The notes under the pieces are model-generated. The model had not been told where the DNA came from. It saw only the letters and a list, made by a program, of their open reading frames with translations, and searched no databases. Made by a program: the position numbers and the translations under genes. Shown piece after piece: positions 26,363 to 34,030 of a stretch of DNA of 64,000 nt. Numbering within the stretch: the first letter of the stretch is position 1; each line of letters begins with the position of its first letter. Source of the stretch: Marvinbryantia sp. (lineage in GTDB: Bacteria > Bacillota > Clostridia > Lachnospirales > Lachnospiraceae); assembly GCA_016297895.1 (NCBI GenBank), contig JAEDFS010000002.1, positions 1 through 64,000 on the forward strand. The letters are read 5' to 3'.

Positions 26363-26392
26363 AAGGAAGGGCATCGCTGCCTTTCCTTTTTT
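26363..26392 (+). terminator. Terminator of the aminotransferase operon
   Basis: AAGGAAGGGCA (26363-26373) pairs with TGCCTTTCCTT (26378-26388) around TCGC, then six T in all. A second, weaker stem (CAACTTTCAGC ... GGCTGATAGTTG then TTTT) follows at about 26420-26453. Confidence 0.85.
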
Positions 26393-26525
26393 AGTCAGGT
26401 ACGCCGGAGGCACAACTTTCAGCTGGGGACATCCCGGCTGATAGTTGTTTTGATCATGTTTCTGTGATATAGTGGTAATAATTCCACAGGAAAACGGAAA
26501 AATACCGGACGGGAGAGTGATAGAT

Positions 26526-27344
26526 ATGGAATCCGTAACGCAGGAGCAGAGAGAAAAACTGGAAAAGCTGAGAAAATATCTCAGAGAGCTGGGAAGTGTG
26601 GCAGTGGCATTTTCCGGTGGAGTGGATTCCTCTTTCCTTTTGAAAACGGCTTATGAAGAACTGGGGGAAAGGTGTATTGCCGTGACCATACGGTCCGGCT
26701 CTTTCCCGGAACGGGAGCGAAAAGAGGCTGAAGATTTTTGCCGCCGGGAGGGAATCCGACAGATCCTTGTGGAGGTGGACGAGATGGAGATCGAGGGATT
26801 TTGCCAGAATCCGCCAGATCGCTGCTACCTCTGTAAACGGGAATTGTTTCAGAAGATCGGTGTGATCGCAGAAAAGGAAAGATTGGCAGCCATTGCGGAG
26901 GGATCCAATCTGGACGATCTGGGGGATTACCGGCCGGGACTTCAGGCAATCGCAGAGCTTGGGATCAAAAGTCCTCTGCGGGAGTGCGGTCTTACCAAAC
27001 AGGATATCCGGGTCCTGTCAAAGGAAATGGATCTTCCTACCTGGAAAAAACCATCTTTTGCCTGTCTGGCATCACGGTTTGTATACGGGGAAACCATTAC
27101 CCGGGAAAAACTGAAAATGGTGGAAAAGGCAGAACAGATGCTTCTGGATCATGGCTTTCGGCAGGTACGTGTCCGCATTCATGACAGAATGGCAAGAATC
27201 GAGATCCTTCCGGAAGAATTTGGAAAACTGATGAAGGAAGACACCAGAAAAGAGGTATATCAACGGTTGAAAGCCATCGGTTTTTCTTATGTGACACTGG
27301 ACCTTTGCGGATATCGGACGGGAAGCATGAATGAGGTTTTATAA
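26526..27344 (+). CDS. larE: LarE-type PP-loop sulfur transferase
   Basis: LarE adds sulfur to the nickel-pincer nucleotide precursor, cofactor of lactate racemase and relatives. The 272-residue protein has the PP-loop AFSGGVDSS (residues about 28-36) that activates ATP, DLGDYRPGL in the middle, and C180 in KKPSFACLASRF, the position of the sulfur-donating cysteine. It also has C100 and C103 in DRCYLCKRELF, so it is of the three-cysteine type. ATG 26526 follows GGGAGAG; an in-frame upstream start would add 18 unsupported residues. No larA, larB or larC is nearby, so its actual substrate here is uncertain. Confidence 0.87.
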   Translation: MESVTQEQREKLEKLRKYLRELGSVAVAFSGGVDSSFLLKTAYEELGERCIAVTIRSGSFPERERKEAEDFCRREGIRQILVEVDEMEIEGFCQNPPDRCYLCKRELFQKIGVIAEKERLAAIAEGSNLDDLGDYRPGLQAIAELGIKSPLRECGLTKQDIRVLSKEMDLPTWKKPSFACLASRFVYGETITREKLKMVEKAEQMLLDHGFRQVRVRIHDRMARIEILPEEFGKLMKEDTRKEVYQRLKAIGFSYVTLDLCGYRTGSMNEVL

Positions 27345-27374
27345 AAGAACAGGGAAAAAGAGGAGGTTGCGGTA

Positions 27375-28784
27375 ATGGAGCACTTTTTTCACTTAAAAGA
27401 ACATGGAACAGATATCCGCACAGAGGTGCGGGCAGGATTGATCACGTTTTTTGCCATGGTTTATATCCTTATGGTAAATGCAGGGATGTTTTCTAATCCT
27501 TTCGGAACGGGTGAGAATCCATTGGGGGTCTCTTATGGAGCGATTTACATTGCAACGGCTTTGTCTGCAGTGATCGGAACGCTCCTGGTGGGGCTGTTGG
27601 CTAATCTGCCGCTGGCTATGGCAAGCGGAATGGGAATCAATGCTTTCTTTGTGTATACGGTGTGTATCGGTTTTGGATTTACCTATGCCAATGCGCTGGT
27701 ACTTGTGCTGCTGGACGGGCTGATTTTTGTGGTGCTGACGGTAACGGGGCTTCGAAGAAAGATTTTTGATGCGATCCCTCTTGTGGTCCGGTCTGCGATT
27801 CCCGTAGGAATCGGTCTTTTTATTGCGCTGCTGGGACTGCAGAATGCAGGTCTGATCATTGCGGATTCTTCTACGGGAACAGCGTTGGTGTCCATGAATC
27901 TGTTCCATCAGAACTGGGGACAGATCATGCCGTGCATCGTGACGATCGCAGCGCTGCTTTTCATTGCGGTATTACAGAAAAAACAGGTGAAGGGTGCAGT
28001 TCTGTGGGGAATGACAGGAGCATCCGTTCTCTATTATCTGCTGGGACTGACGGTGCCTGGATTTTATGCCGGATTTCAGTTCCATATCGTCCATCCGCTG
28101 GATGCGTTCCGGGAATTTGGAAGTCAGGCTTTTGGAAAAGTGATTCGGGAAGGATTTGATTTTTCTGCCTATATTGCGGCTCATGGAAGCGGCAGCTTCC
28201 TTCTGTCTCTTGCCACAGGAGCTCTGGCATTCTGTATGGTAGATATGTTTGATACTCTGGGAACATTATATGCAGCCTGCGAAAGCGGAGGACTTCTGAC
28301 AAGTGAGGGCGAGGTGCCGAATATGGAAAAGGCCATGTTTTCCGATGCGGCTGCTACGATGATCGGTTCTGTTTGCGGAACCTCTACCGTAACAACATTT
28401 TCGGAATCGGCAGCTGGAGTGGCAGAGGGAGGCCGTACCGGTCTGACTTCTGTAGTGACCGCCTGTGGATTCCTTGCGGCTATGTTCCTGAGTCCCGTGG
28501 CACAGTTCGTGCCTTCCTGCGCTACTGCTGCAGTGTTGATCTACGTAGGCGTCCTGATGATGGAGTCTGTGAAGAATATCGACTGGACCTCCATGGAGAG
28601 CGCAGTTCCTGCATTTCTGACCATGGCCATGATGCCCTTTGCCTATAATATTTCTTATGGAATCGCATTTGGTATGATCGCTTATGTAGTCGTTTATTCA
28701 TTTACGGGAAAAGCAAAAGAGATCCGGATCGCTTCCTGGGTGATTGTTCTGCTTTTCCTGGCAATGCTTTTGCTGACCCATTAA
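27375..28784 (+). CDS. NCS2-family purine permease (AzgA-like)
   Basis: This membrane protein of 469 residues has twelve to fourteen hydrophobic segments. The N-terminal block GTDIRTEVRAGLITFFAMVY and the following ASGMGINAFFVY are diagnostic of the AzgA subgroup of NCS2 permeases, which carry adenine, guanine or hypoxanthine with protons. The segment DMFDTLGTLYAACESGG and GTSTVTTFSESAAG match the substrate-binding half-helices. GAGGAGG precedes the ATG. No purine riboswitch is visible upstream. It follows larE by 30 bases and precedes the MscS gene; the three may share a transcript but have no obvious functional link. Confidence 0.92.
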   Translation: MEHFFHLKEHGTDIRTEVRAGLITFFAMVYILMVNAGMFSNPFGTGENPLGVSYGAIYIATALSAVIGTLLVGLLANLPLAMASGMGINAFFVYTVCIGFGFTYANALVLVLLDGLIFVVLTVTGLRRKIFDAIPLVVRSAIPVGIGLFIALLGLQNAGLIIADSSTGTALVSMNLFHQNWGQIMPCIVTIAALLFIAVLQKKQVKGAVLWGMTGASVLYYLLGLTVPGFYAGFQFHIVHPLDAFREFGSQAFGKVIREGFDFSAYIAAHGSGSFLLSLATGALAFCMVDMFDTLGTLYAACESGGLLTSEGEVPNMEKAMFSDAAATMIGSVCGTSTVTTFSESAAGVAEGGRTGLTSVVTACGFLAAMFLSPVAQFVPSCATAAVLIYVGVLMMESVKNIDWTSMESAVPAFLTMAMMPFAYNISYGIAFGMIAYVVVYSFTGKAKEIRIASWVIVLLFLAMLLLTH

Positions 28785-28841
28785 GGTGAAGAGACAGAAG
28801 ATGGTGTCAGAGGAAAGAAATACAGAGAAGAAGGAGTTCAT

Positions 28842-29636
28842 ATGATAGAATCCATAATCGGGGTGATATTTTCACCACAGGTAGTGTTCAGCATTTGCGT
28901 ACTCATTGCGGCAGGAGTACTCTGGCATATGATACGGAAGGGTGAGATCGCATATATGCAAAGGAAAAATTCCCAGGGGCATGGGGCAAGACAGAGTGCG
29001 ATCTCCCGGATTTGCATGGACATCATCAAATATGGGATCGTGGCAGGGACCGTCCTGCTGATCCTTCAGCTGAACGGTGTCAATGTTACCTCTCTGATCG
29101 CAGGACTTGGGCTGGTCAGTGCCATCGTGGGTCTTGCATTGCAGGATGTTCTGAAGGATACCATCATGGGAATCCATATGGTCACGGATCACTTTTTTGA
29201 AGTGGGAGACGTGGTGCGATATGGGAACTTTGAAGGAATCGTGATCTCCTTTAATATGAAGACCACAAAACTGAGAAGTATATATGACAACTCGATAATG
29301 ACGATCTGTAACCGGAATATCTCAGAGATCGTGAAACTTTCTGACTGGTTGGATATTGATCTTCCTCTTTCCTATGAAGAAGACCGGAAAAAGGTCAATG
29401 GGGTTCTTGAAAAATGCTGCACCAGGATCAGAGCAGCAGAGGGGATAGAGGACTGTCTTTATAAAGGCGTGCAGGAATTTGCAGATTCGGCAGTTCTTTA
29501 TAAGATCCGTCTGGTTTGCCGGCCGGAAAAGAAACCGGAGCTTAGGCGTATGGCTCTTGGAATCCTGCAGGAGGAACTGGAAAAAGCGATGATTACGATC
29601 CCGTATCCTCAGATGGATGTACATAGTAAAAAGTGA
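28842..29636 (+). CDS. Small-conductance mechanosensitive channel, MscS family
   Basis: A 264-residue channel protein. Two hydrophobic helices (about 5-28 and 58-80) precede the pore-lining helix, VTSLIAGLGLVSAIVGLALQ (about 84-103), rich in glycine and alanine as in MscS. It is followed by the conserved DVLKDTIMGI and the beta domain FEVGDVVRYGNFEGIV. The C-terminal alpha/beta vestibule follows. It would open under membrane tension and release solutes during osmotic downshock. AGAAGGAG precedes the ATG. The length is close to that of E. coli MscS. A strong terminator follows the stop. Confidence 0.92.
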   Translation: MIESIIGVIFSPQVVFSICVLIAAGVLWHMIRKGEIAYMQRKNSQGHGARQSAISRICMDIIKYGIVAGTVLLILQLNGVNVTSLIAGLGLVSAIVGLALQDVLKDTIMGIHMVTDHFFEVGDVVRYGNFEGIVISFNMKTTKLRSIYDNSIMTICNRNISEIVKLSDWLDIDLPLSYEEDRKKVNGVLEKCCTRIRAAEGIEDCLYKGVQEFADSAVLYKIRLVCRPEKKPELRRMALGILQEELEKAMITIPYPQMDVHSKK

Positions 29637-29645
29637 AGAGATGAA

Positions 29646-29695
29646 AAGAAAGAATTGCTGCGAGACGATTCCCGGCAATTCTTTCTTGCATTTTT
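29646..29695 (+). terminator. Terminator after the MscS gene
   Basis: AAGAAAGAATTGC (29646-29658) pairs perfectly with GCAATTCTTTCTT (29675-29687); five T follow after GCA. The -35 of the next gene overlaps its right edge. Confidence 0.8.
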
Positions 29696-29714
29696 CAGAA
29701 CAGAATGATAGTAT
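29686..29714 (+). promoter_or_regulatory. Promoter of the GGDEF-EAL gene
   Basis: TTGCAT (29686-29691), a 17-base spacer and TAGTAT (29709-29714), lying over the end of the preceding terminator. Confidence 0.45.
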
Positions 29715-29762
29715 TATTCTTAGAGTGTTTTTGCTACGAAAACGTTTAAGGGGGTGTGAGGT

Positions 29763-31439
29763 GTGATTCTTTGCAGTGAAGGGTTTCGTCAGTTTTTTCA
29801 GGCGATACAGACAGATTCGGAAGATATGATGGAGTTGTTTGAAAAGATCAGACATGCTTTCCCGTATATTGCGGAAGAGGCGGCAATTGGAAAAGCAGAA
29901 TTGACACTTCAGGCTCCTGTTTCCGTCTATGAACCGAAGGGCGTAAATAACGGAGTAGTACTGTATGAGAACGGGCAGGGATATGGGGAGTCTTTCCTGG
30001 AAAAGATCTTTCATACCGGGGAAAAAGGAACAGCCACGATTCGAATCTGGCCCGAAGAAGGGCATTGCTGGAGTGAAGAGGAAAGAGAGGCAGTTTCCTT
30101 TCTGGCAGAGAATCTCTTTATGATCTGCGGGCGGTGCCGGGTGATGGGTCTTATGAAAAGAGTCCTGGTTACAGATGCACTGACCGGCGCAGCCAGTACT
30201 TCCGGAATGGGCCGTTTTGCTAAAGAAAAAATATCAAAAGGTACGTTTTCCGGGTATCATATTGCTTTTTCCAATATCAGAAATTTCCGGTATATTAACC
30301 AGAAAACAGGCGCAAAGCAGGGAGATCTTATTCTGATCCGGTATGCTGACAGGATTAAAAAGTTTCTTAAACCCGATGAGCTTCTGGTAAGGCTGGGCGG
30401 AGATAATTTTGTGATCTTTGTCAGGAAAGAACGCATGGAGAGTCTGCTGGAGCTGACAAATGGAATGGAGGTTACCAGTGAAACAGATGGGGAGATTCTG
30501 TATTTCAAGCTGGAAAGCAAAATGGGCTGTTACAGTATTAAGCCGGGCGATACGTTGACCGATGCGTTAAACCGGGCCACTTCTGCCCTCAATTATGCAA
30601 GAAGGGTTACCAATGAGAATGTAGTCTGGTTTGAACCTTTTATGCTGGAAAATGAAAACCGTGACAAGAGAGTCCAGTTTGAGTTTCCAAAGGCGATCAG
30701 GGAACGGGAATTCGTGGTGTATTATCAGCCCAAGGTTTCACTGGAAAACAATCAGCTCTGCGGCAGTGAGGCGCTGGTACGGTGGGTACGTGACGGAAAA
30801 CTGGTTCCTCCTCTGGAATTTATTCCTGCACTGGAGAAGGGCGGAAACATCTGTCAGCTTGATTTTTACGTATTTGAGGCAGTCTGCCAGGATCTGAAGC
30901 GCTGGATCACAGAGGGAATCGAGCCAGTGAAAGTGTCCGTTAATTTCTCAAAACTGCATTTGAAGGATGATCATTTTGCGGAGAAGATCGTAGCAATACT
31001 GGAAAAATATCAGGTGGACAGCAGTTTCCTGGAAGTAGAGCTTACAGAATCGGCAAGTTATGAAGATTATGAGAGACTGGAAAAGTTTATCAGCCATATG
31101 AAGAACAGCGGCGTGGCGGTGTCCATTGATGACTTTGGCACGGGATATTCGTCTCTGAGTCTCTTGAAGGATCTGAAAGTAGATATGATCAAGCTGGACA
31201 AGTCATTTCTGGACAGCCTGGCGAAGAAAAACAGGGCGGATGAGATCGTCATAAAGAATATTGTACATATGGTCAATGAGCTGGATATGAAGCTGATCGC
31301 AGAGGGAGTGGAGACCAGGCTGCAGGCTGACTTCTTAAGAAACGTACAGTGTTCCATGGCACAGGGATATCTGTTTGACCGGCCTATGCCTGTGGAAGAA
31401 TTTGAAGAGCGGCTGAAAAACGGTCGTATATATTTATGA
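29763..31439 (+). CDS. GGDEF-EAL protein, probable cyclic-di-GMP phosphodiesterase
   Basis: This protein has 558 residues: an N-terminal region of 130 residues (GAF-like by appearance), a GGDEF domain (about 135-290) and an EAL domain (about 305-555). The cyclase signature is GGDNF instead of GGDEF, so synthesis is doubtful. The EAL domain keeps its metal and catalytic residues: SEALVRW, VSVNFSKLHL, ELTESASY, SIDDFGTGYSSL, IKLDKSFL and IAEGVET. It should therefore degrade cyclic-di-GMP. No membrane segment is present. The GTG start follows AAGGGGGTG. It stands alone between two terminated units. Confidence 0.9.
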   Translation: MILCSEGFRQFFQAIQTDSEDMMELFEKIRHAFPYIAEEAAIGKAELTLQAPVSVYEPKGVNNGVVLYENGQGYGESFLEKIFHTGEKGTATIRIWPEEGHCWSEEEREAVSFLAENLFMICGRCRVMGLMKRVLVTDALTGAASTSGMGRFAKEKISKGTFSGYHIAFSNIRNFRYINQKTGAKQGDLILIRYADRIKKFLKPDELLVRLGGDNFVIFVRKERMESLLELTNGMEVTSETDGEILYFKLESKMGCYSIKPGDTLTDALNRATSALNYARRVTNENVVWFEPFMLENENRDKRVQFEFPKAIREREFVVYYQPKVSLENNQLCGSEALVRWVRDGKLVPPLEFIPALEKGGNICQLDFYVFEAVCQDLKRWITEGIEPVKVSVNFSKLHLKDDHFAEKIVAILEKYQVDSSFLEVELTESASYEDYERLEKFISHMKNSGVAVSIDDFGTGYSSLSLLKDLKVDMIKLDKSFLDSLAKKNRADEIVIKNIVHMVNELDMKLIAEGVETRLQADFLRNVQCSMAQGYLFDRPMPVEEFEERLKNGRIYL

Positions 31440-31537
31440 CCACATAAAACTTAAAATTGTATAAAATCTATTGACTTCTCATAATTTTATACTAAAATAA
31501 CAGAAAGCGACAGTTTAAAACGATGGAGCAGAGGGTT

Positions 31538-31565
31538 TTGAACTGTTTCTTTTTTATAATATATT
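31538..31565 (+). promoter_or_regulatory. Promoter of lon, overlapped by CIRCE
   Basis: TTGAAC (31538-31543), a 16-base spacer and TATATT (31560-31565). The last two bases of the -10 lie in the CIRCE element. A second candidate further upstream is TTGACT near 31471 with TAAAAT. Confidence 0.55.
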
Positions 31566-31590
31566 AGCACTCAATCTGGTGGAGTGCTGA
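31564..31590 (+). promoter_or_regulatory. CIRCE element (HrcA operator) upstream of lon
   Basis: TTAGCACTC, nine bases, then GAGTGCTGA. This matches the CIRCE consensus TTAGCACTC-N9-GAGTGCTAA except one base. HrcA bound here would block the -10 region, and heat shock would relieve it. Confidence 0.93.
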
Positions 31591-31623
31591 CAAAATGGCG
31601 ATGATTCGGAAGGGAGGATAAAG

Positions 31624-33891
31624 ATGATTACGATTCCGATTTACGATATGATCATGCTTCCGGGGGTGAGCTTTTACTTCCGGAGAGAGGTGTATGATAA
31701 GTGGAACGAAGAGACGGCACAGATCGGCGAAAAGGTACTTTTTCTTTTGCTGAAAGAGGAAAAGAGGCAGGAGGAGATCTGTGCGGAGGATTTTTTCCGG
31801 TTGGGATTTTCAGCAGAAATTGTGGGAATCGACGGGGACGGTGTCGTTCAGGTGCGGATCTTAAATCGTGTGAGCATCGATGAAATCTCCGGGGAAGGAG
31901 AGCAGTTTACAGCTACGGCTTCCGTTCTTCCTGATGTGGAAGACCTTTCCCGGGAGGAGGCCAACCGGAGGTTTGTAAGGATCCGGGAAGAGTATCTGCG
32001 TTTTATACAGGGGTTTCCCTGGGGTGTCTGGGTAAAAAATACGGTACAGAACTGGAAAACGATGAATGAGATGATGTGTGCCACTGCCGGATATACCAAT
32101 ATGGACTGGGAAGAAAAATATGCGGTGATGGCAGAAGATTCTCTGGAAAAGAGAACGTCTCTGATGGAAAAGGCAATCTGTGAATTTATGGCCGGTACCA
32201 GGGTATCTGCGGAAGCGCAGGCAGCCCAGAAGGAGAGCCACGACCAGGTATACCGGGAAACCGCCATAAAGAAACAGATCGAATATCTGCAGAGAGAGCT
32301 GGATGAGATGCATCCGGAGAACATTTCCGATGTGAGAAGATTTGAGAAAGCCATTGCAGAATCCGGGATGAATGAGACAGCCCGACAGGAAGCGGAAAAA
32401 GTATTAAACCGGATGAAACAGGAAGGAAAAGACGGGCATGAATATGGTATGCTCTATGACTATCTGGATTTCGTGACGGGGCTCTCCTGGAAAAAGGAAA
32501 AAGCCGGCGAGCCTGATCTTGAGAAGGCGGAAAAAGTGCTGGATGAAGATCACTACGGAATGAAAAAAGTGAAGGAACGCATGATCCAGCAAATGGCAGT
32601 GATGGCCCTGAATAAGAAGCAGTCAGGATCGATTCTGCTGTTTGTGGGGGCGCCGGGTACCGGAAAGACCAGTATCGGCCGCAGCATTGCGAAGGCACTG
32701 GGTAGACCGTATGTACGGATCAGTCTGGGAGGCATCCGGGATGAGGCAGAGATACGGGGACACCGGCGTACCTATGTGGGAGCGATGCCCGGCCGCATTA
32801 TGGAGGGGATCCGAAGAAGCGGTGCTTCCAATCCTGTGGTGGTGCTGGATGAGGTAGATAAGCTTGTGAAAGAATTTTCCGGTGATCCTGCCAGTGCACT
32901 TCTGGAGGTACTGGATCCGGAACAGAATGGGACATTTACGGATCATTATATGAATGTGCCCTATGATCTGTCGGATGTGCTGTTTCTCTGCACAGCCAAT
33001 ACAACGGATACCATACCGGAGCCGCTTCTGAACCGAATGGAAGAGATCTCCTTCCAGGGATATACAGCATCGGAGAAGTTTCAGATCGCCAGAAAACACC
33101 TGATTCCGGAGATTATGGAGGAGATGGGCCTGAAACCGAAGAATCTGAAGATCACAGATAAGGCGCTTCGAAAGATCATTGAGGAATACACCATGGAATC
33201 CGGTGTGCGCAGTCTGAAAAAACAGATTGCAGCGGTATGCCGCATGGCAGCGGTGAAGCTGGTAAAAAAGGAACAGAAGAGTCTTACGGTAAGTGAGAAA
33301 AAGCTGGAGGAATATCTGGGCAGTGCGCAGACGCTACATGACAAAAAGCTGGAGCGGGCGATCCCGGGCATTATGACAGGACTGGCCTGGACCAGTGCAG
33401 GAGGAGACATCCTCTTTATCGAATCTTCCCTGACGGAGGGAGAAGAGGAGCTGGTGATTACCGGACAGCTGGGAGATGTGATGAAAGAATCGGTACAGAT
33501 CGCTGTCAGCGTGGTGAAAGCCCTTTATCCCAGGGAAGCGGAAAAACTGCAGGGACATAAGCTCCATATTCATGTACCTGCCGGAGCAGTGCCAAAAGAC
33601 GGACCTTCTGCAGGAGTGACCATCGTGACAGCGCTGGCGTCTCTGTTGACAGGAAAAGCTGTGAATACAGAATATGCCATGACAGGGGAGATCTCACTGC
33701 GGGGAAGGATCCTGCCTATCGGCGGCCTGCCGGAAAAACTGATGGCAGCACAGAGAGCCGGAATTAAAAAGGTATTTATTCCGCAGGAAAACCGGAGAGA
33801 TCTGAAGGAGATCCCGAAAGAAGTGATAGATAAGCTTGAGATCGTGGCGGTAAGTCAGGTGGAGGAACTGATGGAACTGGTCTTTGCATGA
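31624..33891 (+). CDS. lon: ATP-dependent protease Lon
   Basis: Lon unfolds and degrades damaged and regulatory proteins. The 755-residue chain has a divergent N-terminal substrate domain (1-200), a linker helix region, the AAA+ module with Walker A GAPGTGKTS (about 342-350) and Walker B VVVLDEVDK (about 405), and the protease domain. The catalytic dyad is S662 in DGPSAGVT and K705 in GLPEKLMAA; their spacing of 43 equals that in E. coli Lon. GGGAGG precedes the ATG. The CIRCE operator shows HrcA heat-shock control. A hairpin follows the stop by 18 bases. Confidence 0.96.
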   Translation: MITIPIYDMIMLPGVSFYFRREVYDKWNEETAQIGEKVLFLLLKEEKRQEEICAEDFFRLGFSAEIVGIDGDGVVQVRILNRVSIDEISGEGEQFTATASVLPDVEDLSREEANRRFVRIREEYLRFIQGFPWGVWVKNTVQNWKTMNEMMCATAGYTNMDWEEKYAVMAEDSLEKRTSLMEKAICEFMAGTRVSAEAQAAQKESHDQVYRETAIKKQIEYLQRELDEMHPENISDVRRFEKAIAESGMNETARQEAEKVLNRMKQEGKDGHEYGMLYDYLDFVTGLSWKKEKAGEPDLEKAEKVLDEDHYGMKKVKERMIQQMAVMALNKKQSGSILLFVGAPGTGKTSIGRSIAKALGRPYVRISLGGIRDEAEIRGHRRTYVGAMPGRIMEGIRRSGASNPVVVLDEVDKLVKEFSGDPASALLEVLDPEQNGTFTDHYMNVPYDLSDVLFLCTANTTDTIPEPLLNRMEEISFQGYTASEKFQIARKHLIPEIMEEMGLKPKNLKITDKALRKIIEEYTMESGVRSLKKQIAAVCRMAAVKLVKKEQKSLTVSEKKLEEYLGSAQTLHDKKLERAIPGIMTGLAWTSAGGDILFIESSLTEGEEELVITGQLGDVMKESVQIAVSVVKALYPREAEKLQGHKLHIHVPAGAVPKDGPSAGVTIVTALASLLTGKAVNTEYAMTGEISLRGRILPIGGLPEKLMAAQRAGIKKVFIPQENRRDLKEIPKEVIDKLEIVAVSQVEELMELVFA

Positions 33892-33909
33892 AAACAGGAA
33901 TAAATGGGA

Positions 33910-33944
33910 AAACAGGTAAGAAATTTTGAATTTCTTACCTGTTT
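33910..33944 (+). terminator. Terminator after lon
   Basis: A perfect 16-base stem: AAACAGGTAAGAAATT (33910-33925) and AATTTCTTACCTGTTT (33929-33944) with a TTG loop. The T-run is only the last three stem bases. Confidence 0.8.
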
Positions 33945-33948
33945 GTAC

Positions 33949-33977
33949 TTGACAGGTAATTATGGTAAGCATATACT
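33949..33977 (+). promoter_or_regulatory. Promoter of feoB
   Basis: TTGACA (33949-33954), a 17-base spacer and TATACT (33972-33977). I saw no convincing Fur box around it. Confidence 0.75.
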
Positions 33978-34030
33978 AACTCTTGTAAGAAACGCTAATT
34001 GAGAAAAATGATCAATAGGAGCAGAAAAAA

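Noticed and set aside
27345..27374. Purine riboswitch for the NCS2 permease
   Set aside because: Only 30 bases separate it from larE and there is no room for an aptamer.
29686..29714. Reading the MscS terminator T-run as pure terminator without a promoter
   Set aside because: A 17-base-spaced -35/-10 pair overlaps it and the GGDEF-EAL gene needs a promoter, so both were kept, the promoter at modest confidence.
33945..34030. Fur box at feoB
   Set aside because: The AT-rich stretch has no convincing GATAATGATAATCATTATC-type match; resemblance is at background level.
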